Of a DNA stretch of 64,000 bases, positions 9,410 to 19,317 are shown in pieces. The notes below the pieces were generated by a model, which was not told the origin of the DNA, searched no databases, and saw only the letters and a program-made list of their open reading frames with translations. The position numbers and the translations under genes are program-made. Origin of the DNA: Nautiliales bacterium (GTDB lineage: Bacteria; Campylobacterota; Campylobacteria; Campylobacterales; JAADDX01); assembly GCA_030826765.1 (NCBI GenBank), contig JAUUDM010000026.1:52687-116686 (forward strand), given 5' to 3'. Within the stretch, counting starts at the first letter, position 1; every line of letters starts with the position of its first letter.

Positions 9410-10195
9410 TTATCCAAATCTACCAGTGATATAATCTTCTGTCTGTTTCTCTTTTGGATTTAAGAAAATTTGCTCAGTTTCACCAAATTCAACTAAATCT
9501 CCTAAATACATAAATGCTGTATAATCACTAATTCTACTCGCTTGTTGCATATTATGAGTTACAATTGCAATACTTACTCTCTCTTTTAATTCAACTACAA
9601 GTTCTTCAATAGCTGCTGTTGAGATTGGGTCCAATGCACTTGTAGGTTCATCAAAAAGTAATACTTCAGGCTCAACTGCAATAGCTCTTGCAATACAAAG
9701 TCTTTGTTGTTGCCCTCCACTCATTCCAAGTGCAGATTCTTTAAGTCTATCTTTTACCTCACTCCACAAAGCTGCTCCTTGAAGGGCTTTTTCTACTCTT
9801 CCTTCAATTTCACTTTTACTTTTTATTCCTGCAAATTTAAGTCCATAAGCAACATTATCAAAAATACTCATAGGAAACGGAGTTGGTTTTTGGAAAATCA
9901 TCCCAACTCTTTGTCTCAGCTCAATTAATTTATTTTCTTTTTTGTATTCCAAAATATTTTCCATTTTATCATTAATTTTTAATAAAATTTCTCCATCATA
10001 TTTATTCCCAGGATAAAGGTCTTGAATTCTATTTAAACTTCTTAACAGAGTCGATTTTCCACATCCACTTGGTCCAATTAATGCCGTAATTTTATTTTCT
10101 TCAATATTCAAATTGATGTTTTTTAAAGTTGGCTTAGGTGCTTTTGGATAAGTAAAATAAAAATCTTTTATTTCCATTACATTTTTCATCATCAT
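9410..10195 (-). CDS. pstB: phosphate ABC transporter ATP-binding protein
   Basis: [72 protein letters not shown]. Confidence 0.97.
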   Translation of the reverse strand: MMMKNVMEIKDFYFTYPKAPKPTLKNINLNIEENKITALIGPSGCGKSTLLRSLNRIQDLYPGNKYDGEILLKINDKMENILEYKKENKLIELRQRVGMIFQKPTPFPMSIFDNVAYGLKFAGIKSKSEIEGRVEKALQGAALWSEVKDRLKESALGMSGGQQQRLCIARAIAVEPEVLLFDEPTSALDPISTAAIEELVVELKERVSIAIVTHNMQQASRISDYTAFMYLGDLVEFGETEQIFLNPKEKQTEDYITGRFG

Positions 10196-10198
10196 TCC

Positions 10199-11005
10199 TT
10201 ATTTTTTTTCTCTAATAACATATCTACCAAGTAAATTTATAAGTAAAACAAAAACAGTTAAAATAAATGCCCCAGCCCACGCAATTTTTACTAAATTTTC
10301 ATCTGGCATAGTAGCAAGGTTATAAATAGCAACTGTTAAACTTGGAAACTCTTGATTCATATTCATTGTAAAAAATTGACTGTTTCCACTTGTAAAAAGT
10401 AGTGGAGCTGTTTCTCCTGCAATTCTTGCAAATGCAAGTAAAATACCAGTTGTTATTCCAACTTTTGCTGCTTTTATAATTATATCAAAAATAACTTTGT
10501 ATTTCGGAGCTCCCAAAGCAATTCCTGCCTCTCTAAGCTCTTTTGGCACGAGTCCTAGCATATCATCAGTCGTTCGAACTACAATTGGAATCATCATAAT
10601 TGCTAATGCAATACTCCCAGCCCATCCATTTGCATGACCTACCGGATTTACCACAATAGCATAAACAAAAACCCCTATTACGATAGAAGGTGCACTCATC
10701 ATTACATCACTTAAATTTCTGATAAATTCGGCATATTTACTCCCATATGAGTATTCTTGAAGATAAATTCCTGCAATCATTCCGATAGGAACACCAATTA
10801 CAACTGCTGTTAAAGCCAGCATAAATTGACCTATTAGAAGATTTCTAAGTCCGTTATTAACCAAATCATTACTGAATATATGCCAATCAATTGCTCCTAC
10901 ACCTTTAATTGTAAGGTCAATCAATATCCAAAAAAGAAAAACCAAACCAATTAATGCCGCAAGGATAGATAATCCTAAAACTATTTTATTTATTAAAAAT
11001 CTCAT
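10199..11005 (-). CDS. pstA: phosphate ABC transporter permease
   Basis: multi-TM permease, EAGIALGAPKYKVIFDIIIKAA EAA loop, pst operon. Confidence 0.95.
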   Translation of the reverse strand: MRFLINKIVLGLSILAALIGLVFLFWILIDLTIKGVGAIDWHIFSNDLVNNGLRNLLIGQFMLALTAVVIGVPIGMIAGIYLQEYSYGSKYAEFIRNLSDVMMSAPSIVIGVFVYAIVVNPVGHANGWAGSIALAIMMIPIVVRTTDDMLGLVPKELREAGIALGAPKYKVIFDIIIKAAKVGITTGILLAFARIAGETAPLLFTSGNSQFFTMNMNQEFPSLTVAIYNLATMPDENLVKIAWAGAFILTVFVLLINLLGRYVIREKK

Positions 11006-12008
11006 TTTTATTCCTTAAAAAGTAGAATTTAGCAAAACTGATAACTGCAAAACTAAGCACAAACAGAACTACTGCCAAATAGAAAAGTGCTGACATACTC
11101 ATACCACTACTTTCTGCAAAAGAGTTTGCCAAAACTACCGGAATTGAAACTGTTGGGTCTGTAACAACTTTTGGGAATGTAAAAACTCCACCAATTACAA
11201 AAGCAACTGCCATTGTTTCACCTAAAGCTCTACCAAGTGCTAAAATAATACTTCCTATAATCCCCTGTTTTGCATAAGGAAAAATTACATCTTTTATTAC
11301 TTCAAATTTAGTTGCCCCCATGGCATATGCTGATTCTTTCAATACAGCCGGAGTTGTATTCATAGAATCTCTTGTAAGAGATGCCATAAAAGGAATAATC
11401 ATAACACCAAGCACTAATCCAGCGACCAAAAGCGAAACTGACTGCCCACCTACATATTTACTAACAAGTGGCCCAAAATAAAAAAGCCCCCACATACCAT
11501 AGATAATACTCGGAATCGCTGCTAATAGTTCAATAGCAACTCCTACCGGTTTTGCCAAAAGTGGATGAGCAATTTCACTCAAAAATACAGCAATACCCAT
11601 AGCAATAGGAACAGCAAAAAGCATAGCTAAAATAGTAGAAAGAACAGTCCCGACAATTGGCACAAACCCACCATATACCTCTTTTGTATTTGCCGTGCTT
11701 CCATCCTCATCATCTGTTAATAGACTATCACTGTTATCACTACTATCATCTAACAATAAATCTTCTGTTTGTAAATTATCGTTTTGTGCCATTTCATCTG
11801 TTACCTGTTCAGTTGTAGCAACTTGTTTATCTACTTTTGGAGTATCCACTTGAACTGTTACACCCCATCTTGGGTCTGTTAAAAATTTAAGTCCAAACTC
11901 ATCAATTGCTGGTTTTGCATAAATAAACAACACTACAAAAATAGAAGTCAAAAGTAAAAGAATCAATGTTGCACTTGTTAAAGAGAGTTTTTTGAAAACT
12001 GATTCCAT
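10986..12008 (-). CDS. pstC: phosphate ABC transporter permease with acidic insertion in first periplasmic loop
   Basis: KESAYAMGATKFEVIKDVIFPYAKQGI EAA loop, ALGRALGETMAVAFVIG, pst operon. Confidence 0.95.
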   Translation of the reverse strand: MESVFKKLSLTSATLILLLLTSIFVVLFIYAKPAIDEFGLKFLTDPRWGVTVQVDTPKVDKQVATTEQVTDEMAQNDNLQTEDLLLDDSSDNSDSLLTDDEDGSTANTKEVYGGFVPIVGTVLSTILAMLFAVPIAMGIAVFLSEIAHPLLAKPVGVAIELLAAIPSIIYGMWGLFYFGPLVSKYVGGQSVSLLVAGLVLGVMIIPFMASLTRDSMNTTPAVLKESAYAMGATKFEVIKDVIFPYAKQGIIGSIILALGRALGETMAVAFVIGGVFTFPKVVTDPTVSIPVVLANSFAESSGMSMSALFYLAVVLFVLSFAVISFAKFYFLRNKNEIFNK

Positions 12009-12034
12009 AAATAGCCTTTATAAAAATTTGGAGA

Positions 12035-12070
12035 ATTATACAAAAAGTTTGATTACAAAATGGTTACAAA
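12035..12070 (-). promoter_or_regulatory. putative PHO-box-like promoter of pstC
   Basis: Direct repeat TTTGTAA-CCAT-TTTGTAA on minus strand (11-bp period, 12053-12070) followed 12 nt later by TATAAT (12035-12040). Confidence 0.7.
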
Positions 12071-12090
12071 AAGAGAAAATCTTTTTGTAA
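12064..12090 (-). terminator. pstS-pstC intergenic hairpin (terminator or attenuator candidate)
   Basis: Perfect 10-bp inverted repeat TTACAAAAAG (12064-12073) / CTTTTTGTAA (12081-12090), 7-nt loop, just downstream of the pstS stop. Confidence 0.6.
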
Positions 12091-12096
12091 TTTTTG

Positions 12097-13098
12097 TTAT
12101 TTTGCAGGAGAAATTCCTTTTTTAGCCCAGTATGCTCTGATTTGAGCTTTTACAGATGCTGGAAGTGGAATATATCCAAGTTTACTTGCACCTTCATCGT
12201 GTTTAAATCCATAGTTAAAAAATTCAGTTACTCTTTTTGCAACTTTTTTATTATCATAATGAACTAAATCAAATGTAGCTGCGATAATTGGGTATCCATG
12301 TTTTGGATAAGCAACCATTCCATAAAAATCTCTTGCTGGTTTTAATCCTGCATAAGCCGCACCTTTTGCAAATTCAGCCGGAGTTGGATCTATAAATTTA
12401 TGGTCTCTTCCTTCAACTGAAGCTAAACTTAATTTGTTTGCTACTGCATCAGCATAATCAACATAACCGATTGAATAACTGTTTTTCTTAATTTGAGCAC
12501 TTACACCGAAGTTACCTTTTCCGGCACTTCCTCTTCCTTGTAAGTCAGTTGGCCAAGTAAGAGCTTTTTTAGCACCAAAATGACTTCTCCATACTGAACT
12601 CATTTTACTTAGGTAGTATGTAAAGTTATAAGTTGTTCCTGATTTATCACTTCTATGAACAAAGAATATTTTTTTGTGAGGTAAATTAACACCTGGGTTA
12701 GATGCTTTTAATACTGGATTATCCCAATATACGATTGTTCCAAGAGCGATTCCTGAAAGTGCAGCTTCACTTAATTTTAATTTATTTACACCCGGCACAT
12801 TATAAGCCATTGTAATTCCACCAATAACTGTTGGGAATTGTGCTAAATGATGATTTTTTAAATCACTTGGTGATAAAGGTTTATCACTTCCACCAAAATC
12901 AACATGTCTTGCTTTAATTTCTTTAAGACCTGTTCCTGAACCTGTTCCTGTATAGTTTACTTGGTTTCCTGTTTGACTGTAAAAACCTGAAATCCAAGCT
13001 TTATTTACTGGTAATTGAAAAGACGAACCTGTTCCGTTGATTGTCCATGCGAATGAACTAACTGCTGCTAAACTTAATCCTGCGATTATTTTTTTCAT
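12097..13098 (-). CDS. pstS: phosphate ABC transporter substrate-binding protein
   Basis: signal peptide; INGTGSSFQLPV, YTGTGSGTGLKEI, DFGGSDKPLS, VHRSDKSGTTYNFTYYL, GVSAQIKKNSYSIGYVDYA. Confidence 0.96.
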   Translation of the reverse strand: MKKIIAGLSLAAVSSFAWTINGTGSSFQLPVNKAWISGFYSQTGNQVNYTGTGSGTGLKEIKARHVDFGGSDKPLSPSDLKNHHLAQFPTVIGGITMAYNVPGVNKLKLSEAALSGIALGTIVYWDNPVLKASNPGVNLPHKKIFFVHRSDKSGTTYNFTYYLSKMSSVWRSHFGAKKALTWPTDLQGRGSAGKGNFGVSAQIKKNSYSIGYVDYADAVANKLSLASVEGRDHKFIDPTPAEFAKGAAYAGLKPARDFYGMVAYPKHGYPIIAATFDLVHYDNKKVAKRVTEFFNYGFKHDEGASKLGYIPLPASVKAQIRAYWAKKGISPAK

Positions 13099-13128
13099 TT
13101 TTAATCCTTTTTTTAATTTATTGATGAA

Positions 13129-13163
13129 ATTATAAAAATAAATAATTACAAAATGGTAACAAA
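13129..13163 (-). promoter_or_regulatory. putative PHO-box-like promoter of pstS
   Basis: TTTGTTA-CCAT-TTTGTAA on minus strand (13146-13163) followed 11 nt later by TATAAT (13129-13134). Confidence 0.7.
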
Positions 13164-13189
13164 TAAAAAATTTAGAAAAAAAAGATGCT

Positions 13190-14812
13190 TTATAACATCA
13201 TCCCTTTTATAACAAAGAAAATCAAAGCAGAGAAAAATCCAGCAACAGGAACTGTAATAACCCACGCGGCTACTATTTTTTTAAGCATATCTCTTTTTAC
13301 ATATTCAGTTTTAATCTCTTTTTTAAGAATTTTTCTAAGTCTTTTAATTATTTTTTCTTGTGATTCAATATGCTCATATAATGAAACAATTTTTTCATAA
13401 TCTTCTTTTGTTTTATCTGATTTTTTTTGAATATTATCAAGTTCTATAACCATAATTTTCAGATGTTCTTCTTCTTTTATAACTTCTTTTTTTATTTCTT
13501 CTTCTTTGTTTACTTCTAACTTCATAAATTCTCTTAAAAACCCTACACCAAACACTGCACCAACTGCAATATGAGTTGAACTTACTGGAAGCCCAAGTTG
13601 TGAAGCAATAATAACAGTAATAGCAGCTGCAAGGGCAATAGCAAATGCTCTTATTTGATCAAGTTCTGTGATTTCACTACCAACTGTTTTGATAAGTTTT
13701 GGTCCATAAAGTGCAAGTCCGACAGAAATACCAATACCTCCAATTGCCATAACCCAAATAGGAATACCAGATTTAGCACTAATTCCACCATTCATAACCG
13801 CATCATTAATTGCTGATAATGGACCAACTGCATTAGCAACATCATTTGCACCATGAGCGAAACTAAGCAATGCTGCTGCAAAAATTAAAGGAATTGTAAA
13901 TAAAGCGTTAATTGAAACTCTTGAATTATCTAAATTATTAGCTTTCTTTGTGATATTTGATTTAAGTAAAACAAAAGTAATAATTGCAACTATAATTCCA
14001 AATATAGAAGCTATTTCAAATGTAGGAGCTTTAGTTTGAGGTAAAAAAGTTAAAAAGTTAGTAACATCTATCCATATATGTTTAAAACCTTTAAGTGTAA
14101 TATAAGTAGTAAAAGCCCACGCCATAATTGCTACAAAAAGTGGTACCCATTTTTTAGCTGCAGCTACTTTATCATCTTTAAAAACAATCGTTTTTTTAAT
14201 AGTAAATAAAAATCCTGCTGCAATTAATCCACCAAAAATTGGTGAAATCACCCAAGAAGCTACAATTTTACCCATTGTAACCCAATGAACTATTCCAAAT
14301 CCTCCAGCAGCAATTCCAGCTCCCATTACACCACCAACAATTGAATGAGTTGTAGAAACAGGTGCTTTGAAATAAGTAGCTAAATTAAGCCACAATGCCG
14401 CCGCTAAAAGTGCCGACATCATAGCCCAAATAAAAACATCAACATTTTCAAATGTATTTAAATCAATAATACCTTTTCTAATAGTATTCGTCACATCTGC
14501 CCCAGCAATCAAAGCTCCACTTGCTTCAAAAATAGCTGCTATCAAAATAGCACCACCCATCGTCAAAGCTTTACTCCCAACAGCAGGTCCTACATTGTTA
14601 GCAACATCATTTGCCCCAATATTCATAGCCATATATGCACCAAAAACTGTAGCAATGGCTAAAAACATACTATTACTCATTCCCCCTTTTGTAGAAAGAG
14701 TATAAATCATTACTCCTACTACAAATAAAATACCAATCCCAAGTCTCATAAAATCAATACCCGAAGATTTAAGAGCTGCTTTTTCAAGCTTTTTCATAGT
14801 ATTTACTTCCAT
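13190..14812 (-). CDS. inorganic phosphate transporter, PitA/PHO-4 family (start may be MKKLEK at 14797)
   Basis: duplicated GANDVANNVGPAVGSKAL / GANDVANAVGPLSAI and KAPVSTTHSIVGGVMGAG / LPVSSTHIAVGAVFGVG. Confidence 0.93.
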   Translation of the reverse strand: MEVNTMKKLEKAALKSSGIDFMRLGIGILFVVGVMIYTLSTKGGMSNSMFLAIATVFGAYMAMNIGANDVANNVGPAVGSKALTMGGAILIAAIFEASGALIAGADVTNTIRKGIIDLNTFENVDVFIWAMMSALLAAALWLNLATYFKAPVSTTHSIVGGVMGAGIAAGGFGIVHWVTMGKIVASWVISPIFGGLIAAGFLFTIKKTIVFKDDKVAAAKKWVPLFVAIMAWAFTTYITLKGFKHIWIDVTNFLTFLPQTKAPTFEIASIFGIIVAIITFVLLKSNITKKANNLDNSRVSINALFTIPLIFAAALLSFAHGANDVANAVGPLSAINDAVMNGGISAKSGIPIWVMAIGGIGISVGLALYGPKLIKTVGSEITELDQIRAFAIALAAAITVIIASQLGLPVSSTHIAVGAVFGVGFLREFMKLEVNKEEEIKKEVIKEEEHLKIMVIELDNIQKKSDKTKEDYEKIVSLYEHIESQEKIIKRLRKILKKEIKTEYVKRDMLKKIVAAWVITVPVAGFFSALIFFVIKGMML

Positions 14813-14835
14813 ACATTTCCTTTATCAAAAAATAA

Positions 14836-14853
14836 TTACAAAATAGTAACAAA
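14836..14853 (-). promoter_or_regulatory. putative PHO-box-like direct repeat upstream of pit
   Basis: TTTGTTA-CTAT-TTTGTAA on minus strand, same 11-bp period as the pstS and pstC sites. Confidence 0.6.
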
Positions 14854-14947
14854 AAATTTCATAAAAATCACCAAAAAAATAAAAGAATTACACAATTAGT
14901 CTAAATTCTAAATTTTTGATACAATTTCTTTTAAAAAAAGGTATTTG

Positions 14948-15418
14948 ATGGATAATGCAACTTTAATTGAAATTATAGCTTTTTTAATAATTGCTTTTAG
15001 AATTTATATATTAAATAGTATGCAAGTAAAAAGCGCACTTGATAAAATGTTCGTTATATACTCACTTAAAAATCATTCCCCATTTTTAGGCTATATTGTA
15101 ATGTTTTATATTGAAATAATTTTAGTAGCAGAATACTATATTTTAGGTGTTTTAGATGTGGGATTACTTTTTTTAGCAGTAATTGATGTATTTATTCAAT
15201 ACAAAAATATTTTTATTAGTTTAGTTACAAATGATAAAGAAGTATATTTAGAAACTATAATTAAATCAAATTTCAAAACACTTACAAGAGATGAATATCA
15301 CAAAATAGCTGATGAGCTTAAAAAACCTCAACCAGTTTGGAAACTATATTCTACAGAACTTATTGTGTTTGTATTTGTAATTTGGACTATATCAATGGGA
15401 AATGGATTCAATGGATAA
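14948..15418 (+). CDS. conserved hypothetical membrane protein
   Basis: three or four hydrophobic segments; ATG 14948 preferred over TTG 14945; overlaps uvrA start. Confidence 0.7.
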   Translation: MDNATLIEIIAFLIIAFRIYILNSMQVKSALDKMFVIYSLKNHSPFLGYIVMFYIEIILVAEYYILGVLDVGLLFLAVIDVFIQYKNIFISLVTNDKEVYLETIIKSNFKTLTRDEYHKIADELKKPQPVWKLYSTELIVFVFVIWTISMGNGFNG

Positions 15419-18203
15419 AATAAAAATTTTTGGTGCAAGAGAAAATAATCTAAAAAATATATCACTTGAAATTCCTAAAAACAAATTAGTTGTAATTACA
15501 GGACTTAGTGGAAGTGGTAAAAGTACGCTCGCTTTTTCTACACTTTATGCAGAAGGTCAAAGAAGATATATTGAGAGTTTAAGCTCATATGCAAGACAAT
15601 TTCTTCAAAAAACAGGAAAACCACAAGTTGATAAAATCGAAGGTCTGACTCCTGCCATAGCAATTGATCAAAAAACAACTTCCAAAAATCCTCGCTCAAC
15701 CGTAGGAACTATAACAGAAATTTATGATTATTTAAGACTTTTATATGCAAGAGTTGGTGTTCAACATTGTCATTTATGTGGTGGAGAAATTACTCAAATG
15801 AGTGCAAGTGATATTATAAATGAAGTATTAAAACTCCCTATAAATTCAAAGCTTATAATTTATGCCCCTCTCATAAAAGAAAAAAAAGGTAGTTTTGAAA
15901 GTTTAATAGAGGATTTAAGAAACAAAGGTTATATCAGAGCTTTTATAGATGGAAGAGTAGTAAGACTTGATGAAGAAATAGAACTTTCAAAAACAAAAAA
16001 ACATACTATAAAAGCAGTAATCGATAGAGTTATTGTAAAAATAGAAAACTCTTCAAGAATTGCAGAAGCTGTAGAAAAAGCTCTAAATTTAGCTTTTGGT
16101 GAAGTTGAGATTGAAGTAATAAATTATGAAGAAGTAAACACTTCAAAACTAATTCATTATTCTGAACATTTAGCTTGTTTTGTAGATAAAATTTCATTTG
16201 AACCGTTAGAGCCACTTAGTTTTTCTTTTAATTCTCCAAAAGGTGCTTGCGAAGAATGTAATGGACTTGGAATCAGCTATTCATTAGATTTAGAAAAACT
16301 TATAAAAGACAAACCTCTTAATAAAGGTGCAATTCCACTTATTTGGGGGTTTAATAAAAAATATTATCAAGATTTTTTCAAAGCTGTATGTGATAAGTTT
16401 AATATTGATATGAATAAAAAATTTAATGAAATTGATAAAAAGTCTCAAGATATTATTTTAAATGGAAGTGATGAAGAAATCTCATTTAAATATGGAAAAA
16501 ATATAATCAAAAAACCTTGGATTGGTATAAAAAAATTAGCTTTTAACTTATCAAAAGAAGAAGATTTAAGCAATATTATGACAGAAAAAGTTTGTCCTAA
16601 ATGTAATGGATTTAGATTAAAATCTGAGCATTTAGCAGTAAAAGTAGCAGGCAAAAGCATAGCAGAAGTTATTTCTATGCCAATTAATGAATGTTTTGAA
16701 TTTTTTAATAATGATAAAAATTTTGAATATTTATCAACTCAGCAAAAATTAATAGCATCTCCTATTCTCAAAGAAATCAAAGAAAGATTATATTTCTTAG
16801 TAGATGTAGGACTTGGATACCTCACACTTCATCGAGATGCAAGAACAATAAGTGGAGGTGAAGCTCAAAGAATTAGAATAGCCTCTCAAATAGGAAGTGG
16901 ACTTACAGGAGTTTTATATGTATTGGATGAGCCAAGTATCGGACTTCACGAAAGAGATACTTCAAAACTAATAAAAACTTTAAAAAATTTACGAGACAAA
17001 GGTAATTCAATAATTGTAGTTGAACACGATAGAGAAACTATACTTGAAGCTGACTGGATTGTAGATATTGGACCAGGTGCGGGAAAATATGGAGGAGAGG
17101 TTGTATTTAATGGCTCAACTCTTGAACTTTTAAAATCAGACACCTTAACTGCAAAATATTTACGAAAAGAGCTTGATATAAACTATCAAAAAAATAGAGC
17201 CCAAGAAAAATGGCTAACTATAAAAAATGTAAATATTCATAACATTAAAAAACTTTCAGTTAAAATTCCACTGCAAAATTTAGTATGTGTAACAGGAGTA
17301 AGTGGAAGTGGAAAAAGTAGTCTAATTTTACAAACTTTACTTCCAACTGCAAGAGAAATTCTAAATCACGCTCATAAAGTTGAAACGATCAAAGGCGTTA
17401 AAATTGAAGGACTAAAAGAGCTTGATAAAGTGATATATCTTGACCAAAGTCCTATTGGAAAAACTCCAAGAAGTAATCCAGCCACTTACACTGGACTGAT
17501 GGATGAAATAAGAGGACTTTTTGCCAAAACAAAAGAAGCTCAAATCAGAGGATATTCGATTGGAAGATTTAGTTTTAATGTAAAAGGTGGAAGATGTGAA
17601 GCCTGTAAGGGTGAAGGTGAAATCAAAATAGAGATGCACTTTTTACCAGATGTTTTAGTTAAATGTGAAAAGTGTAATGGCTCAAGATATAACGCTCAAA
17701 CATTAGAAATAAAATACAAAGATAAAAATATAGCCGAAGTTTTAGCAATGAGTGTAGATGAAGCTTATGAATTTTTTGAAAAAATACCAAAAATAAAACA
17801 AAAACTAAAAACTCTAAAAGATGTAGGACTTGGATATATAACACTTGGACAAAATGCAACAACTTTGAGTGGAGGAGAAGCTCAAAGAATAAAATTAGCA
17901 AAAGAGCTTAGCAAAAAAGATACAGGAAAAACTCTCTATATTTTAGATGAACCAACTACTGGACTACATTTTGATGACATCGATAAATTAGTAAAAGTTA
18001 TGCAACATTTAGTAGATTTAGGAAATAGTGTAATTGTAATTGAACATAATTTAGATTTCGTCAAAAATGCTGATTACATCATCGATATGGGTCCAGAAGG
18101 TGGTAATGCTGGTGGAAAAGTAGTAGCTAGTGGAAATATAGATAAGATTATAAAACAAGAGAGTTATACTGCTAAATTTTTGAGAAAAGAGATAGAAAAT
18201 TAA
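15411..18203 (+). CDS. uvrA: excinuclease ABC subunit A (ORF track start 15402)
   Basis: two Walker A GLSGSGKSTLAF / GVSGSGKSSLIL, zinc CxxC motifs CHLCGG, CEECNG, CPKCNG, CEACKGEG, two SGGEAQRI signatures. Confidence 0.97.
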   Translation: MDKIKIFGARENNLKNISLEIPKNKLVVITGLSGSGKSTLAFSTLYAEGQRRYIESLSSYARQFLQKTGKPQVDKIEGLTPAIAIDQKTTSKNPRSTVGTITEIYDYLRLLYARVGVQHCHLCGGEITQMSASDIINEVLKLPINSKLIIYAPLIKEKKGSFESLIEDLRNKGYIRAFIDGRVVRLDEEIELSKTKKHTIKAVIDRVIVKIENSSRIAEAVEKALNLAFGEVEIEVINYEEVNTSKLIHYSEHLACFVDKISFEPLEPLSFSFNSPKGACEECNGLGISYSLDLEKLIKDKPLNKGAIPLIWGFNKKYYQDFFKAVCDKFNIDMNKKFNEIDKKSQDIILNGSDEEISFKYGKNIIKKPWIGIKKLAFNLSKEEDLSNIMTEKVCPKCNGFRLKSEHLAVKVAGKSIAEVISMPINECFEFFNNDKNFEYLSTQQKLIASPILKEIKERLYFLVDVGLGYLTLHRDARTISGGEAQRIRIASQIGSGLTGVLYVLDEPSIGLHERDTSKLIKTLKNLRDKGNSIIVVEHDRETILEADWIVDIGPGAGKYGGEVVFNGSTLELLKSDTLTAKYLRKELDINYQKNRAQEKWLTIKNVNIHNIKKLSVKIPLQNLVCVTGVSGSGKSSLILQTLLPTAREILNHAHKVETIKGVKIEGLKELDKVIYLDQSPIGKTPRSNPATYTGLMDEIRGLFAKTKEAQIRGYSIGRFSFNVKGGRCEACKGEGEIKIEMHFLPDVLVKCEKCNGSRYNAQTLEIKYKDKNIAEVLAMSVDEAYEFFEKIPKIKQKLKTLKDVGLGYITLGQNATTLSGGEAQRIKLAKELSKKDTGKTLYILDEPTTGLHFDDIDKLVKVMQHLVDLGNSVIVIEHNLDFVKNADYIIDMGPEGGNAGGKVVASGNIDKIIKQESYTAKFLRKEIEN

Positions 18204-18835
18204 AACTTATAAATCTCTTTTAATTTTTCTTTATTTATTACTTTTAGTTTAGAGTGTTGGTTTTCTATAATTCCTAATTCTTTTAGTTTTTTAAGTTTTC
18301 TTGATAATGTTTCAGGTTTTATGTTTAATAAAGTGGCGATAGAGTGTTGTTTAAGTGTTTCAAAGGCTTCTGTCTCTTCATAAATAAATTTTGCGATTTT
18401 TGTTTGAACATCAAGAATTAAATTTGAATGAATTACATTTTCTAAAAAATTCATTTTTTTAAGAAGAGATTGCATTATTTTAAAACAGATATCTGCTTTT
18501 TGCATTATTTTTTTAAACATTTTAAAATCTATTTTTAAAATAACTCCATCCTCCGCCATAGCACAATTTGCTGGGAATTGCATATCTAAAAGATTAGCTC
18601 TTTCTGCTACCATTGAAGGTGCTACAAATTTATGTATTATTACTTCATTACCTTTACTATCAAATTTATAAATTTTAACAGAACCTTTTATTACAATATG
18701 AAGATAATCAGAAGGTTCATTTTCATAAAAAACTATTTCATTTTTATTTAAATTAACAACTTTTGAAAATTTTTCTATCTCTTTTAGAGATTCATTATCA
18801 ATATTTTCAAATAAAAATATATTTTTTAAATCCAT
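18200..18835 (-). CDS. Crp/Fnr-family transcriptional regulator
   Basis: cNMP-binding-like beta barrel (IKGSVKIYKFDSKGNEVIIHKFVAPSMVAE), C-terminal HTH LLNIKPETLSRKLKKLKELGII; no N-terminal FeS cysteine cluster. Confidence 0.88.
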   Translation of the reverse strand: MDLKNIFLFENIDNESLKEIEKFSKVVNLNKNEIVFYENEPSDYLHIVIKGSVKIYKFDSKGNEVIIHKFVAPSMVAERANLLDMQFPANCAMAEDGVILKIDFKMFKKIMQKADICFKIMQSLLKKMNFLENVIHSNLILDVQTKIAKFIYEETEAFETLKQHSIATLLNIKPETLSRKLKKLKELGIIENQHSKLKVINKEKLKEIYKF

Positions 18836-18873
18836 AAATAAATGCCTTTTTTATGACATTATACTAAATTAAA

Positions 18874-19254
18874 TTATATTTTTACACCTATTTGAGAAAA
18901 AAATCCAGCTGTTACAGTATCCATTGTTGCAATATGATTATTTAACCAAGGAATAAATGATTCATCAAAATATTTTTCTAAATTTTCATATTCATCTAAA
19001 TGATTTTTTATTTGTTTTAACTCATTTAAAATTCTATCATGTTCCATCTTATGAGGTATTTTTGCAAAAAATCCATATTCATTCATTAATTTTTGCTCAA
19101 AAGAAAAATGAGTTTCTACATCTTTTAAAAATTCATCATAAATATCTTCTAATTTTTCTCTATTTTTAATAGCATTGAATAATTTTTTTAAAATTTTTAC
19201 TTCTTTATTATGAACTTCATTCATTGGTTCAAAACTTATCTGTTTTAATTGCAT
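18874..19254 (-). CDS. bacteriohemerythrin
   Basis: HNKEVKILKKLF, HFSFEQKLMNEYGF, KMEHDRIL, WLNNHIATMD iron-ligand His/Glu/Asp pattern. Confidence 0.88.
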   Translation of the reverse strand: MQLKQISFEPMNEVHNKEVKILKKLFNAIKNREKLEDIYDEFLKDVETHFSFEQKLMNEYGFFAKIPHKMEHDRILNELKQIKNHLDEYENLEKYFDESFIPWLNNHIATMDTVTAGFFSQIGVKI

Positions 19255-19317
19255 TTTATATTCCTTTTTATAATAGTTGTAAGGAAAAATTTAAGGGAGA
19301 GTAAAAAAAGAAAAAGC

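Noticed and set aside
16030-17901. Several minus-strand ORFs inside uvrA
   Set aside because: Antisense shadow ORFs, no recognisable domains
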